DNA of 64,000 nt from Phycisphaerales bacterium (GTDB lineage Bacteria; Planctomycetota; Phycisphaerae; Tepidisphaerales; Tepidisphaeraceae), in assembly GCA_020847375.1 (NCBI GenBank), contig JADLCB010000015.1:86752-150751 (forward strand), in the 5' to 3' direction. A program made the translations under genes and the position numbers. Below, in pieces: positions 17,721-27,009 of the stretch (the first letter of the stretch is position 1; each line of letters opens with the position of its first letter). Under the pieces are notes generated by a model. It saw nothing but the letters and a program-made list of their open reading frames with translations, was not told the origin of the DNA and ran no database searches.

Positions 17721-18587
17721 ATGAAGCAGCGTATTCAGAAGGTGCTGGCCAATGAAGGCATCGCATCGCGTCGCAACATTGAACAAATGGTGCAGCAAGG
17801 GCGCATCAGCGTAAACGGCACGGTACAGACCGAACTGCCAATTCTGGTTGATCCTGAATTTGATAAAATTTCCATCGACGACCGGCGTATCAAACTCAGC
17901 CCCACGCCTACGGCTGGCCGGTTGTATTTCATCATGAACAAACCGACTGGGGTTTACAGCACCAACGTCGCCCAGGGCGAGCAGCGCCGCGCCATCGATC
18001 TGCTGCCGCCGCATCTGCCGCGACTCTACCCGGTTGGCCGGCTTGATGCTGAATCGCGCGGCCTTCTGCTTTTGACCAATGACGGTGAATTGACCAATCA
18101 ACTGACCCATCCGCGTTTCGGAGTAGCCAAAACATACCGCGCGGTCGTCGATGGGTATATCGCTCCCGAGCAGACCCAGACCTTGATCAAAGGATTGTGG
18201 CTGGCTAATCCCAAAACCGGCGTCGGGTTCAAGACCGGTCGCAGCCAGATCAAACTGATCAAGCGTTCACGCCAGTTCAGCGTGCTGGAAATCACCATCC
18301 GTGAAGGACGCAACCGCCAGGTTCGGCGCATGCTGGCCAAGGTCGGGCACAAGGTACGCGAGCTGACGCGCATCCGTTTCGGGCCGCTGGTTCTTGGTCG
18401 GTTGCAACCGGGCGAATTTCGTCCGCTGACCTCCGTCGAGCTGCGCCAATTAAAGGCGTCGGCGCACGACCAGGGCGCGCCGGTGGCGTCCAAGAATCGA
18501 ACCGGCGTCAGAACCGCTGGAAAACATCCGCGTCAATCAGGCCAGACTGAAAAGCAGGTAGGCAAAGGGAGAGGCCAGCAGGGGTGA
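17721..18587 (+). CDS. Pseudouridine synthase, RluB/RsuA family
   Basis: 288 residues from the chosen start. It has an N-terminal S4 RNA-binding domain (MKQRIQKVLANEGIASRRNI) and a catalytic domain with the nucleophilic aspartate in VGRLDAESRGLLLLTNDGEL, plus REGRNRQVRRMLAKVGHKV, typical of RluB-type enzymes that modify rRNA. The frame opens at 17628, but the ATG at 17721 begins the S4 domain directly. The last 40 residues are a basic, low-complexity tail, and the final 51 bp overlap the 3' end of cdsA on the other strand. RluB is more likely than RsuA from the overall pattern, but the target base is not certain. Confidence 0.9.
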   Translation: MKQRIQKVLANEGIASRRNIEQMVQQGRISVNGTVQTELPILVDPEFDKISIDDRRIKLSPTPTAGRLYFIMNKPTGVYSTNVAQGEQRRAIDLLPPHLPRLYPVGRLDAESRGLLLLTNDGELTNQLTHPRFGVAKTYRAVVDGYIAPEQTQTLIKGLWLANPKTGVGFKTGRSQIKLIKRSRQFSVLEITIREGRNRQVRRMLAKVGHKVRELTRIRFGPLVLGRLQPGEFRPLTSVELRQLKASAHDQGAPVASKNRTGVRTAGKHPRQSGQTEKQVGKGRGQQG

Positions 18588-19460
18588 GTCCATCACATCC
18601 AGAATGCCGCCAAAACCAGGGATCAACCCGCTGGAATCCTTGACCCCCGCGTCGCGCTTCATCAGACTTTCCAGCAGATCGCCCAGTTGCCCGATCGCGC
18701 CCAGGACGGCGCCGAAAATGAAGCCTTGATACCAGTAGAGCGCATGAGGTGTTGTGTGAATGCGGCTGATCGTCGGCGCCAGGGCAATACCAACCAGCCC
18801 GGCGGTCAACACGCCAATAATCAAACCTTCCCATGTTTTCCCCGGCGACAACCAGGCAATCAGCTTGTGTCGGCCCAGTAATCGACCGCCGAAAAATGCC
18901 CCGATGTCCGTGAACTTCACCGTCAGCAGGATGAAGACCACTTTCATCGCCTGACCTTCAAAAAAAGCGGATTGCTTGACACGAATCGCCAACAGAAACC
19001 AACCCAGCCCGCCGAGATACAACGTGGCTAGAATCGTACCGGCCATGCGCACAATCGCGTCGCTGGATTGCCGCTGCATCGCCCGGCGCAGCGCCGCAAA
19101 AAGCATCACAAAAACGATGATGAACGCCAGCGTCGAAGCCGCCAGCGGTTTGAAGGCGGGAAACTGCGTCATGAACGCATGGATCATCAGACAGGCACAG
19201 CCAATCGACGCGATTGATCGGTAGGGTCTGACATTTTCCGCGGTAAAAAGCTGGGCCAGCTCCGCCACCCCCATCGGCAACACCACCAGCAGGATGATCA
19301 AAAGCCCCGCCCCGCCAATACCATGGGTCATCCCCCGGATGGTGGTTATCGCCCAGTCATAGGTCCAAATCTCGATGGCATGGTCCAGCCACAGCATCCC
19401 TGCCAGCACCGCCAGCATGATCGGCCCGAACGTCAGACGTTTGCGTAAAGATGATTCCAT
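18537..19460 (-). CDS. cdsA: Phosphatidate cytidylyltransferase (CDP-diacylglycerol synthase)
   Basis: Inner-membrane enzyme forming CDP-diacylglycerol from CTP and phosphatidic acid. 307 residues with about eight hydrophobic segments. The C-terminal catalytic region is recognisable: TDIGAFFGGRLLGRHKL, LSPGKTWEG and SLMKRDAGVKDSSGLIPGFG then GILDVMDS. The last part departs from the classic signature, which has H-G-G and D-R-x-D, by carrying F-G-G and D-V-M-D. The catalytic aspartates remain. The 3' end overlaps the pseudouridine synthase gene by 51 bp, tail to tail. Confidence 0.92.
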   Translation of the reverse strand: MESSLRKRLTFGPIMLAVLAGMLWLDHAIEIWTYDWAITTIRGMTHGIGGAGLLIILLVVLPMGVAELAQLFTAENVRPYRSIASIGCACLMIHAFMTQFPAFKPLAASTLAFIIVFVMLFAALRRAMQRQSSDAIVRMAGTILATLYLGGLGWFLLAIRVKQSAFFEGQAMKVVFILLTVKFTDIGAFFGGRLLGRHKLIAWLSPGKTWEGLIIGVLTAGLVGIALAPTISRIHTTPHALYWYQGFIFGAVLGAIGQLGDLLESLMKRDAGVKDSSGLIPGFGGILDVMDSPLLASPFAYLLFSLA

Positions 19461-19561
19461 CGATGAGTTTGTTGCCCGATTATTTCACCCATGACCAGCC
19501 CAACCAGATTCTCGCCATCAGGGTTTTGGCTGGTAATCCAACACGACACACGGCTGCGTAT

Positions 19562-20671
19562 TCACCGCACCTGGAGTGTACCGCCTTCAAAGACGATCCC
19601 CAACGGTTCGATGATCACCGCCTTACGATCGCCTTCCTTTCGCACGGTTCCCGCCTGCCAGGCAATATGGTTTGTCTGTCGGGCGATTTCCAGGCAGCGT
19701 TGGGCGTCGTCGGGGCGGACATAAACCGCCCACCCCGCGCCCATGTTGAACGTCGCGTACATCTCGCGCGTTTCAATCGGCCCGGCCTGCTGCAAAAACG
19801 CGAAAATAGGCAGAGGAGGTGCCAGTTGATCCAGATGATAAACAAACGGTTCATCCAGACGCATCACCTTTCGCCAGCCGTGACCGGTCAAATGTGCCGC
19901 GTAATGCAGATCAATGCCCGCCTGCTGACAGGCGGCAATGTAATCGACATAAATGACACTGGCATCGAGCAGCGCTTCGCCGTAGCTGCGTCCATCGGGC
20001 ATTGGGGTCAAATACCCCTGCGGCAGGTGCTGGGCGATACTGCGACACAGCGTCAACCCGTTGGTCTGCACACCGCTGCTGGCCAGCATGATAATCGCAT
20101 CGCCATCGGCCACCCGCCCGGTGATGCGGTTTGATTTTGGTGTAATCCGACCAAAAGCACTGCCCGCCAGCACGATCGTATCAGGCTCCACAATTCCTTT
20201 CAGCGCCGGCGTCTCACCACCACCCCAGACCGCGCCAGCCAGACGGCAACCCTGGGCAAAACCATCGGCCAGGTCCTGCGCCCGCTGGTTGTCAGCAAAC
20301 CACGCGCCATCACCAACGGCAGCGTGCATCGCCACACTGATCGGCATGGCTCCGGTGGTCACCAGGTCGTTGACGATGGTCGCGACCGTATCAATACCGA
20401 TGTTGCGGTAATATGACCGGCCGGTCAGTTTGAACATCGCATCGGCGATCAGATTCTTCGTGCCCAGCCCTTCCTCCACATGCGCCCAGTAGGCATCGGC
20501 CCCTTCGATCAGATAAGCGCTTTCGCCGCGGATGGACGCCGGTTCAGCCAAACCGTGGGCAAAGAGCGCATCGGCAGTACCGGCGGCGGCTTTCTGGCAG
20601 ATCCGCTTGAACGTATCCAGAGGTCCGTAATCCACTCCAGCTTGTTCGTATGTCACTGACTGCTGCTTCAT
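19562..20671 (-). CDS. purM: AIR synthase (PurM)-like protein, phosphoribosylformylglycinamidine cyclo-ligase
   Basis: 369 residues. The start MKQQSVTYEQAGVDYGPLD matches the PurM N-terminus, so I use the ATG at 20671 rather than the longer frame at 20731. Conserved family elements are GIDTVATIVNDLVTTGAMPI, GGGETPALKG and SSGVQTNGLTLCR. However, the usual glycine-rich HITGGG...N motif is HLTGHGWRKVMR here, and the region after the Asp-rich motif is also unusual. It therefore belongs to a divergent PurM branch. No other purine gene is adjacent, although guaA is in the window. It probably makes 5-aminoimidazole ribotide, but a related ATP-grasping role cannot be excluded. Confidence 0.82.
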   Translation of the reverse strand: MKQQSVTYEQAGVDYGPLDTFKRICQKAAAGTADALFAHGLAEPASIRGESAYLIEGADAYWAHVEEGLGTKNLIADAMFKLTGRSYYRNIGIDTVATIVNDLVTTGAMPISVAMHAAVGDGAWFADNQRAQDLADGFAQGCRLAGAVWGGGETPALKGIVEPDTIVLAGSAFGRITPKSNRITGRVADGDAIIMLASSGVQTNGLTLCRSIAQHLPQGYLTPMPDGRSYGEALLDASVIYVDYIAACQQAGIDLHYAAHLTGHGWRKVMRLDEPFVYHLDQLAPPLPIFAFLQQAGPIETREMYATFNMGAGWAVYVRPDDAQRCLEIARQTNHIAWQAGTVRKEGDRKAVIIEPLGIVFEGGTLQVR

Positions 20672-20749
20672 GGCTGGGCTTTTGTAGACCGGCGCGGGCC
20701 AAAACGCAAAACCCTGCGCTATTTTCACCAAATCAGGTTTGTCCCCGCG

Positions 20750-22843
20750 TTACGGATGATGCCCCACCACGATCGTCCGACATGGCGGCAATGCCTCAAG
20801 AAACAATCGTCCGTAGTATTTCGTTTTAATCCGTCCATCCAGAATGACAACGATTCCCGTGTCGCGGTGCGAACGAATCAACCGCCCGAAACCCTGTTTC
20901 AATTTGATGATCGCCTCCGGCACGGAATAGTCCATGAACGGATTGCCACCCGCCTGTTTTATCGCCTCCAAACGCGCTTCGATCAGTGGTTCATCAGGAA
21001 CCGCAAAAGGAAGCTTGACAATAATCACATTGCGCAGCGCTTCGCCCTGCACATCGATCCCCTGCCAGAAACTGGCTGTGCCAAACAGCACCGCATTGGG
21101 TGTCGTGCGAAATTGCTCCAGCAGTACATTGCGCGATTTACCCTGACCTTGCACCAATAACGGCAAGGCAAGCTCCTCCAGCGCCGAACTGACCCGGCTG
21201 GCCATATCCAGCATCATGTTGTAACTGGTAAACAGCACAAACGCCCCACCGTGCGTCTGCTTCAGATAATTGACGACTTTTTGAGCTGCTGCCGGAATAA
21301 ACCGCATCGTATCCGATGGATCAGGCAGATCGGTCTCGATAAACAAACTCACCTGCTGGGCATAATCAAACGGCGAACCAAGCTGCAGCGTCCGGGCATC
21401 AGCGCAGCCCAGGCGCGACTGGATATAGGTGAAAGGAGTGCGCGGCGGTTCGGTTGCCGCGTCAGCTTCATTAACCACCTCATTGGCCGGTGCTTCGATT
21501 TCAACTGCATCAGCAACATCCGTTGCGCGCCGGCGCGGACGTTTGCGCGCCCGCCGGGTTGATACGCCTGTGCAGAGGGTGGCACTGGTCATCACCACAC
21601 TGGGCAGTTTATCGAACAAATGACGTTTGAGTCCCACAGCAATATCGATCGGCGCCGCATGCAGACTGATCCGCCGCGGAGTGCGGGCAGACACATCCAT
21701 CCAGTAAACCGCGTCCGTCATCGCCTGCGATAAAATCGCCTCCGCCGTATCAGCCAATAAACCAATCTTGCCCGCTTGCGCGGTAATTTCCGCTGTTTCC
21801 TCATCTCCCCTGATTTCCGTCAGCATTGCCTTGAGATGAATCGCCAGATCGCGCAACTTGGGCGTCAGGATATTTTCCACCACCCCCGGCCGGTGAATAC
21901 GACCAGCCCCCGACCGATTCTCCTGGTGCCACGCCAGACAATCCGCAAAAAATACCTCGCTGCGCTGATGCAACTCCTCCACATCTTCGATGGCGCGATT
22001 AGCGCAACTTCCATGCACGCTCAACAGTCCGCGCCCTCGTTTGACATCAAATAGCTGCCGCAACTGATAACGCAGGCCCGCCTCGGTCAACTTGAGTCCA
22101 AAATGCTGACCTGCCACATCCTCAATCGTGTGCGCCTCATCCAGAATGACCAGATCATACTTGGGCAGATACTGCACGCCCGCCATGCGCAGCGCCAGAT
22201 CACTGAAAAACAGGGCATGATTGACCACCAGCAAATTGGCGCTGTTCATCCGTCGGCGCGCCGCCTGCCAGTAACAATGGTCATAAAACGGACATTTTTT
22301 CCCCAGACAATTACTCTGCTCGGCACAAACCTTGTCCCAGACATCCGGTTCGGGCACAACCGGAAGGCTGGAGAGCGAACCATCATGATCGTTACGCTCG
22401 GCCCACTGCGCAATCATCTGCAGGGATTCAAACTGACGATTGTTTTCAAACAGCGTCTGCTGACGAGCCATCGCCTTGGCCAAACGTCGCCGGCAGAGAT
22501 AATTCCCCCGCCCCTTGGCCAGCACTGCGGTAAATTCCTGCGGATAAACCGCGCGCAGCAGCGGAATATCCTTTTCGATCAACTGCTCCTGCAGGCTGAT
22601 GGTATGCGTCGAAATGACGATGCGTTTTTTATGCTGAACCGCGAAATCAATCGCCGGCAACAGGTAGGCAAATGATTTACCCACGCCCGTACCTGCTTCC
22701 ACCAGCAAATGATGACCGTGCTTGAACGCATCCTCAATCGCTCCGGCCATTTTCAACTGCTGCGGGCGCTGTTCGTAGCGATCCCCCAGACGCCGGGCAA
22801 TAGCGCCTTGTGGACCGAGAATATCCTGCAAGGTGGAGGTCAT
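20750..22843 (-). CDS. DinG/XPD-type ATP-dependent DNA helicase
   Basis: 697 residues. Superfamily 2 helicase with Walker [18 protein letters not shown], a DEAH box ([17 protein letters not shown]), and C-terminal motifs [19 protein letters not shown] and [14 protein letters not shown]. Between motif Ia and the DEAH box are four cysteines ([18 protein letters not shown]) placed as in the iron-sulphur cluster of DinG/XPD helicases. A low-complexity insertion (around residues 425-470, with [19 protein letters not shown]) interrupts the second half. Expected to unwind damaged or structured DNA. It precedes purM on the same strand by 78 bp. Confidence 0.92.
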   Translation of the reverse strand: MTSTLQDILGPQGAIARRLGDRYEQRPQQLKMAGAIEDAFKHGHHLLVEAGTGVGKSFAYLLPAIDFAVQHKKRIVISTHTISLQEQLIEKDIPLLRAVYPQEFTAVLAKGRGNYLCRRRLAKAMARQQTLFENNRQFESLQMIAQWAERNDHDGSLSSLPVVPEPDVWDKVCAEQSNCLGKKCPFYDHCYWQAARRRMNSANLLVVNHALFFSDLALRMAGVQYLPKYDLVILDEAHTIEDVAGQHFGLKLTEAGLRYQLRQLFDVKRGRGLLSVHGSCANRAIEDVEELHQRSEVFFADCLAWHQENRSGAGRIHRPGVVENILTPKLRDLAIHLKAMLTEIRGDEETAEITAQAGKIGLLADTAEAILSQAMTDAVYWMDVSARTPRRISLHAAPIDIAVGLKRHLFDKLPSVVMTSATLCTGVSTRRARKRPRRRATDVADAVEIEAPANEVVNEADAATEPPRTPFTYIQSRLGCADARTLQLGSPFDYAQQVSLFIETDLPDPSDTMRFIPAAAQKVVNYLKQTHGGAFVLFTSYNMMLDMASRVSSALEELALPLLVQGQGKSRNVLLEQFRTTPNAVLFGTASFWQGIDVQGEALRNVIIVKLPFAVPDEPLIEARLEAIKQAGGNPFMDYSVPEAIIKLKQGFGRLIRSHRDTGIVVILDGRIKTKYYGRLFLEALPPCRTIVVGHHP

Positions 22844-23171
22844 GGGTTTCCCCCGGCTATGTTAGCAACAAGTTCGATACGCGCACAAAGCAGCAGGTGA
22901 TAATTATTGGCTGGTGTCACTCCCATTTCCCCTTCAATGAAAATAATACACCCCTGCGCCTCATCGTGCGTCAGCATGCGCCTTGCTGTCGATTCGATTT
23001 TATGCTTGTTTTGGTCTTATTTCTGCCGAATTTTTATTTTAATGATCCTCATCGACCTCCAGAACGCACAACAGGTTGACAGCCGTCGCCAATCAGTGAA
23101 GATTGCCCGATAAATACCCTTTTTCGCTACCCGACAGTGCGTATCTCGCGATGCGCTGGAGCATTGTTGTC
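22844..23171. other. Intergenic region between dinG and the PAP2 phosphatase
   Basis: 328 bp between divergent genes. A perfect -35-like TTGACA is at 23076-23081, but no good -10 hexamer follows at the right spacing. I see no gene or strong secondary structure. Confidence 0.45.
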
Positions 23172-23948
23172 ATGATACAACCTAAACCTGCAAACTGGCG
23201 CTTTAACGGCTTGTTGATTGCGCATCTGCTGGCCGGGCTGCTGATTGGCAGTTGGTGGCTGGCGCCGACGCGCCAAATCTGGGACAGCATCGACGAATGG
23301 GTCGCCATCAACCTGAATGGGTTGCTGGCGCACGGTCACGGGTGGCAGATTTTCTGGGCGATCACCAACGCCAGGATTTTTGATCTGGTCGCTGCCGGCA
23401 TCATGATGGGGTTGCTGCTGTTGTATCTTTGGCGCGGCGGTGCAGCCGAACAGTTCAATCAACGTCTTGCCCAGATCACGTTTATCGGTATGTACCTGCT
23501 GGTCGTCGTCACGATCAGCCATAAATTTCTTTTCAAAAACGTCGGACGGCACAGCCCATCTTTGATGCTCGAACCCTTTTATCTGCTTTCGGATCTGCTG
23601 GATGATCTGCGGATCAACTACAAAATTTCGTCAAAAAATTCCTTCCCTGGCGATCATGCCACCGTCGTCGCGGTATTCGCCGGTTTGTTCTGGACGATTG
23701 CCAACTGGCGCTACGGGCTGGCCGCAGCCGTTTTGGCGCTGCTGTTCATTCTGCCCCGACTGGTCGGTGGTGCGCATTGGTTGACCGATACGCTGGTCGG
23801 CGGTGGTGCAATTGCGCTGATTGCCGTCAGTTGGGCCGTGGCAACGCCGCTGGCAGCGACGATCATCCAACGCCTGACTGATTTTTTCGATGCCCTAGCC
23901 AGACGAATCGACCGCCGGCGTCAAGACCAGCGCCAACCCAGCAGTTGA
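23172..23948 (+). CDS. PAP2-family membrane phosphatase
   Basis: 258 residues from the ATG at 23172, which has GGAG ten bases upstream; in-frame ATGs at 23103 and 23151 are alternatives. Several membrane segments carry the three PAP2 motifs: KFLFKNVGRHSPS (C1), SFPGDHATVV (C2, with PGDH replacing the common PSGH) and RLVGGAHWLTDTLVG (C3, with the catalytic histidine). Such enzymes remove or transfer phosphate on lipid phosphates, undecaprenyl diphosphate or lipid A at the outer face of the inner membrane. Which substrate applies cannot be read from the sequence. Confidence 0.88.
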   Translation: MIQPKPANWRFNGLLIAHLLAGLLIGSWWLAPTRQIWDSIDEWVAINLNGLLAHGHGWQIFWAITNARIFDLVAAGIMMGLLLLYLWRGGAAEQFNQRLAQITFIGMYLLVVVTISHKFLFKNVGRHSPSLMLEPFYLLSDLLDDLRINYKISSKNSFPGDHATVVAVFAGLFWTIANWRYGLAAAVLALLFILPRLVGGAHWLTDTLVGGGAIALIAVSWAVATPLAATIIQRLTDFFDALARRIDRRRQDQRQPSS

Positions 23949-23986
23949 TCCCCTATTCTCAAAGACGAAAAATCGTTCTGCCAATA

Positions 23987-24088
23987 CAGGGCAGTCGCAA
24001 ATAGCCCGCGAAGGTCGATGTATTAACGAGCCGCGACCGTCAGGGAGCGGTTTTTGAGCCGATCGGACGCTTACTTGCGTTTGCCCTG
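23987..24088. mobile_element. 102-bp miniature inverted-repeat element (MITE-like)
   Basis: Begins CAGGGCAG and ends TTGCCCTG. The two ends form imperfect terminal inverted repeats, with 14 of the first 17 positions matching. A perfect 10-bp direct repeat, TCTGCCAATA, flanks it at 23977-23986 and 24089-24098, as expected for a target-site duplication. The interior 24026-24064 is identical to 12498-12536 in a second, partial copy and contains a hairpin (CCGC-GA-CC, loop GTCA, GG-GA-GCGG). It has no coding capacity, so it would need a transposase in trans. It sits between the PAP2 gene and the dehydrogenase gene. Confidence 0.85.
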
Positions 24089-24153
24089 TCTGCCAATACG
24101 ACTACCGCCCGGTATTGTATTGCAACATAACGGTTCGTGTTATACTCGCGACC

Positions 24154-25134
24154 ATGCCCACAAATCAGCCCGCCATCTGGTCAAATGTGCATTACAACCC
24201 CGAAGCCATCGCCCAATTTGAACAGGGAATTTCGGCGTACCGAATATTGTGGGCGCAAGTGCGCCATGCTTCCAATCTCGTCGAAGTCAGTGCCGATCCG
24301 AAACTGGCTGATGCCAATATCGTCTTTGGTCAACCCGAAGTTGCCGGTGCAATGGCAGCTGAAAATTTGCGCTGGATTCATCTGACTACCGCCGGTTACA
24401 CCCGTTTTGACACGCCGGAATTTCGTCAATTCGCCAAAAAGCGCAACCTCGTCTTAACCACCAGCTCCAGCATCTACTCCGAACCATGCGCTCAACATGT
24501 GGTTGCGTATATTTTCGCCCAGGCGCGGTTGTTGGGGGAGACTTTTCGTATTCAGTTATCCGAGCGCAGTTGGAACAGCCTGCCCCTGCGTCAGCGCTGC
24601 ACCCTGCTGGGCGGTCAGCGTGTTCTGATTTACGGTTTTGGTGCCATTGCCCAGCGCGTGGTTGAGCTGCTGGCGCCATTGCAACTGGACATCATTGGTG
24701 TGCGCCGTCAGCCCAGCGGACAGGAATCAGTTAAAACGATCACCGTCGCAGATGCCGAAACCCTGATCGGCGAAGCGGATATTATCGTCAATCTTTTACC
24801 AGCCAACGCTGACTCCAACGGGTTTTTCAATGCTGAACGAATCAGCAAAATGAAATCCACTGCCCTGTTCATCAATATTGGTCGGGGGGCGACGGTCGAT
24901 CAGGCAGCCTTGCACGATGCCTTGTCCCGCGGAAAACTCGCAGCAGCCTACCTGGATGTCGCCACACCCGAACCACTGCCACCGGAAAACCCGCTGTGGA
25001 CACTATCAAACTGCCACATCACCCCGCACAACGCCGGCGGTTTCAGCGGCGAAGGCCAAGCCATTGTCCAGTATTTTCTGGAAAATCTGCGACGCTTTGA
25101 AACGGGTACACCGCTGGCCGATCGCGTGCTCTAG
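24154..25134 (+). CDS. D-isomer 2-hydroxyacid dehydrogenase
   Basis: 326 residues from the ATG at 24154 (MPTNQPAIWSNVHYN); the longer frame from 24115 adds a peptide unlike the family. The NAD(P)-binding motif is VLIYGFGAIAQRVVELL. Catalytic residues fit the family: Arg in FINIGRGATVDQAAL, Glu in VATPEPLPPENPL and His in CHITPHNAGG. These enzymes reduce 2-keto acids to D-2-hydroxyacids or the reverse. The specific substrate is not evident. Glycerate or hydroxypyruvate-type activity is possible. Confidence 0.88.
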   Translation: MPTNQPAIWSNVHYNPEAIAQFEQGISAYRILWAQVRHASNLVEVSADPKLADANIVFGQPEVAGAMAAENLRWIHLTTAGYTRFDTPEFRQFAKKRNLVLTTSSSIYSEPCAQHVVAYIFAQARLLGETFRIQLSERSWNSLPLRQRCTLLGGQRVLIYGFGAIAQRVVELLAPLQLDIIGVRRQPSGQESVKTITVADAETLIGEADIIVNLLPANADSNGFFNAERISKMKSTALFINIGRGATVDQAALHDALSRGKLAAAYLDVATPEPLPPENPLWTLSNCHITPHNAGGFSGEGQAIVQYFLENLRRFETGTPLADRVL

Positions 25135-25184
25135 GCCACTGGGATAACAATCACAACTAATGAAATTGCGACACTACGACGGGT

Positions 25185-25829
25185 TCAGCGCATCACCCAA
25201 TGCTCGTCAATAGCTTTGATGTGGTTGTTCGCTGGGTCATTGCTGGCCCCGATGGTCTGGTAGTTCAGTTGCAAAGTTTTCTGCAGCGTAAACTCCTTGT
25301 CGCCCACCTTGAACGATGCGAATTCGCCGCTCAAACCCGTAACAAAAATGCTGAACTGCCCCATGGTCGGCGAGGGTTCGCGCCAGATCGCCACGCCGTC
25401 TTTGGCTTGATCATCGCCCAGCAGAAGCTGGCCGCCGATCTGGATCGATGTTTGCAGAAAACGGGAGTCTTCGCGCAACTTGATCGCTTGGAAAACCGCA
25501 TCGGGAATGGCATTGTCCGAACGGATCACCGCACCTGCATCTGTGAGCATCTCAAAGACCGGCAGGAACATCCGCTCGCGGTCGGTGTTGTTGGTCACGG
25601 TATAGGTGATGTACCAGAACGCCTCGGCGTTGGCTTGACCGGGCACTTCGACAATCACACGTTTGGGTGAAGCGTGGGTGAAATCAAACTGCCAGGCAAT
25701 CGGAAAAACGCTGGGGGTTGGAAAAGCCGGCGCCTGCCCCTGTCCCGGTGCCGCGGAAGGCTGCTCCTGAGCACTGACAACCGCTGCACTGACAACAAGC
25801 AAACCAGAGGCAAGCAGAATACGAAACAT
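25185..25829 (-). CDS. Secreted protein of unknown function
   Basis: 214 residues. Start chosen at the ATG at 25829, which has GGAG six bases upstream and gives a clean signal peptide (MFRILLASGLLVVSAAVVSA, cleavage after SA-Q). The mature protein begins with a Q/P-rich linker and continues with a beta-rich domain containing FWYITYTVTNNTDRERMFLP, which reads like an immunoglobulin-like or similar beta-sandwich fold. I do not recognise a family. Confidence 0.7.
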   Translation of the reverse strand: MFRILLASGLLVVSAAVVSAQEQPSAAPGQGQAPAFPTPSVFPIAWQFDFTHASPKRVIVEVPGQANAEAFWYITYTVTNNTDRERMFLPVFEMLTDAGAVIRSDNAIPDAVFQAIKLREDSRFLQTSIQIGGQLLLGDDQAKDGVAIWREPSPTMGQFSIFVTGLSGEFASFKVGDKEFTLQKTLQLNYQTIGASNDPANNHIKAIDEHWVMR

Positions 25830-26033
25830 GATGCAACTCCGAGATAGTAACTGATTGATCGCCATTGGCGTGTCGTCTTACAGCCTTACGGGGCAGCAGG
25901 CGTCCACAATACTTTTCCGACCGCTTCTGTTCAGTCGGCCAATTGCCCTGCGGCGCAGCTGTGTTATTCTCAATGCAGGTATTGGCTGTGTCAAATTTGC
26001 CTGCTTGTCACGACCACCAAGCCACGAACACCC

Positions 26034-26978
26034 ATGTACGATTTTCGCCCTGCCCATCCTGACGAAACCCAACCGGCGCTGCGGATTATCCTCGGACATA
26101 ATGGCCAACTGGCTGATAATAATGAAGTTCTGAGCTTCCTGCGCCTGACGGTCAAACGCCATATTGACCTTGGTCAGCTCTGGCTGGCCACCGACCAATC
26201 CCAGCAGATTATCACGGCCGCCCTGCCCATTGTCTCGCCGGGCCGAACGGTACAGCTGATGCTGCCCACCGCTGTACCCGCCGCTGCCGGTCAACCCCAG
26301 GTACTGGACAAACTGATCCAGAGACTCTGCAGCCACTATCGCAGCCAGGGCATTATCCTGGCGCAGGGGCTGGTTGGTCCCGATGACAAACGGTTGATCG
26401 AGTGTTTGAGTTGCTGCGGTTTTTCCAAGGTGGCGGAATTGATTTATCATCGCCATTCCTCGCCCCAGACCTACCGCCGCTACCAACTGCCCCCCGGGCT
26501 GCAGGCGATTCATTACAGTCCCCAGAATCACAATCTATTTGCCGCCACCGTGCTGGCTAGTTATGAAAATACGCTGGATTGCCCGTCCATGGATGGAATC
26601 CGCCCGATCGACGATGTGCTGACCGGTCATAAGGCGGTTGGCCCGTTCGATCCGCAGCTCTGGACATTATTGATGGATGGCCAACAGGCGGTCGGCGTTG
26701 CGCTGATTTCCCGGCTTTACGACGGCAACGCTGGCGAGCTGGTTTACATCGGTCTGCCCGCGCCGGCGCGCGGTCGAGGCTTGGGTCATGTTCTGCTTCA
26801 GTACGCACTGGGGCAACTGGCGCGGGCCGGAATGAAACAGATGTTACTGGCTGTCGATTCAATCAATACGCCGGCATTGCGTCTTTATGAGCATCACCAG
26901 TTCGACACCTTCAGCCGAAAACTGGTGCTGATGCGTCATCTGGCGGCCGAAAAACCGACCGATACTTGCGTCAGCTAG
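26034..26978 (+). CDS. GNAT family N-acetyltransferase (tandem-domain)
   Basis: 314 residues. The C-terminal half has the acetyl-CoA loop motif PARGRGLGHVLLQYALGQL and the LAVDSINTPALRLYEHHQF segment typical of GNAT enzymes. The N-terminal half looks like a second, degenerate GNAT domain, a layout seen in mycothiol-synthase-like proteins. The substrate is unknown. No strong ribosome binding site is seen; the neighbour upstream is divergent. Confidence 0.82.
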   Translation: MYDFRPAHPDETQPALRIILGHNGQLADNNEVLSFLRLTVKRHIDLGQLWLATDQSQQIITAALPIVSPGRTVQLMLPTAVPAAAGQPQVLDKLIQRLCSHYRSQGIILAQGLVGPDDKRLIECLSCCGFSKVAELIYHRHSSPQTYRRYQLPPGLQAIHYSPQNHNLFAATVLASYENTLDCPSMDGIRPIDDVLTGHKAVGPFDPQLWTLLMDGQQAVGVALISRLYDGNAGELVYIGLPAPARGRGLGHVLLQYALGQLARAGMKQMLLAVDSINTPALRLYEHHQFDTFSRKLVLMRHLAAEKPTDTCVS

Positions 26979-27009
26979 ACAAAATCGCCGTGCTGATCAA
27001 ACCACTGTA

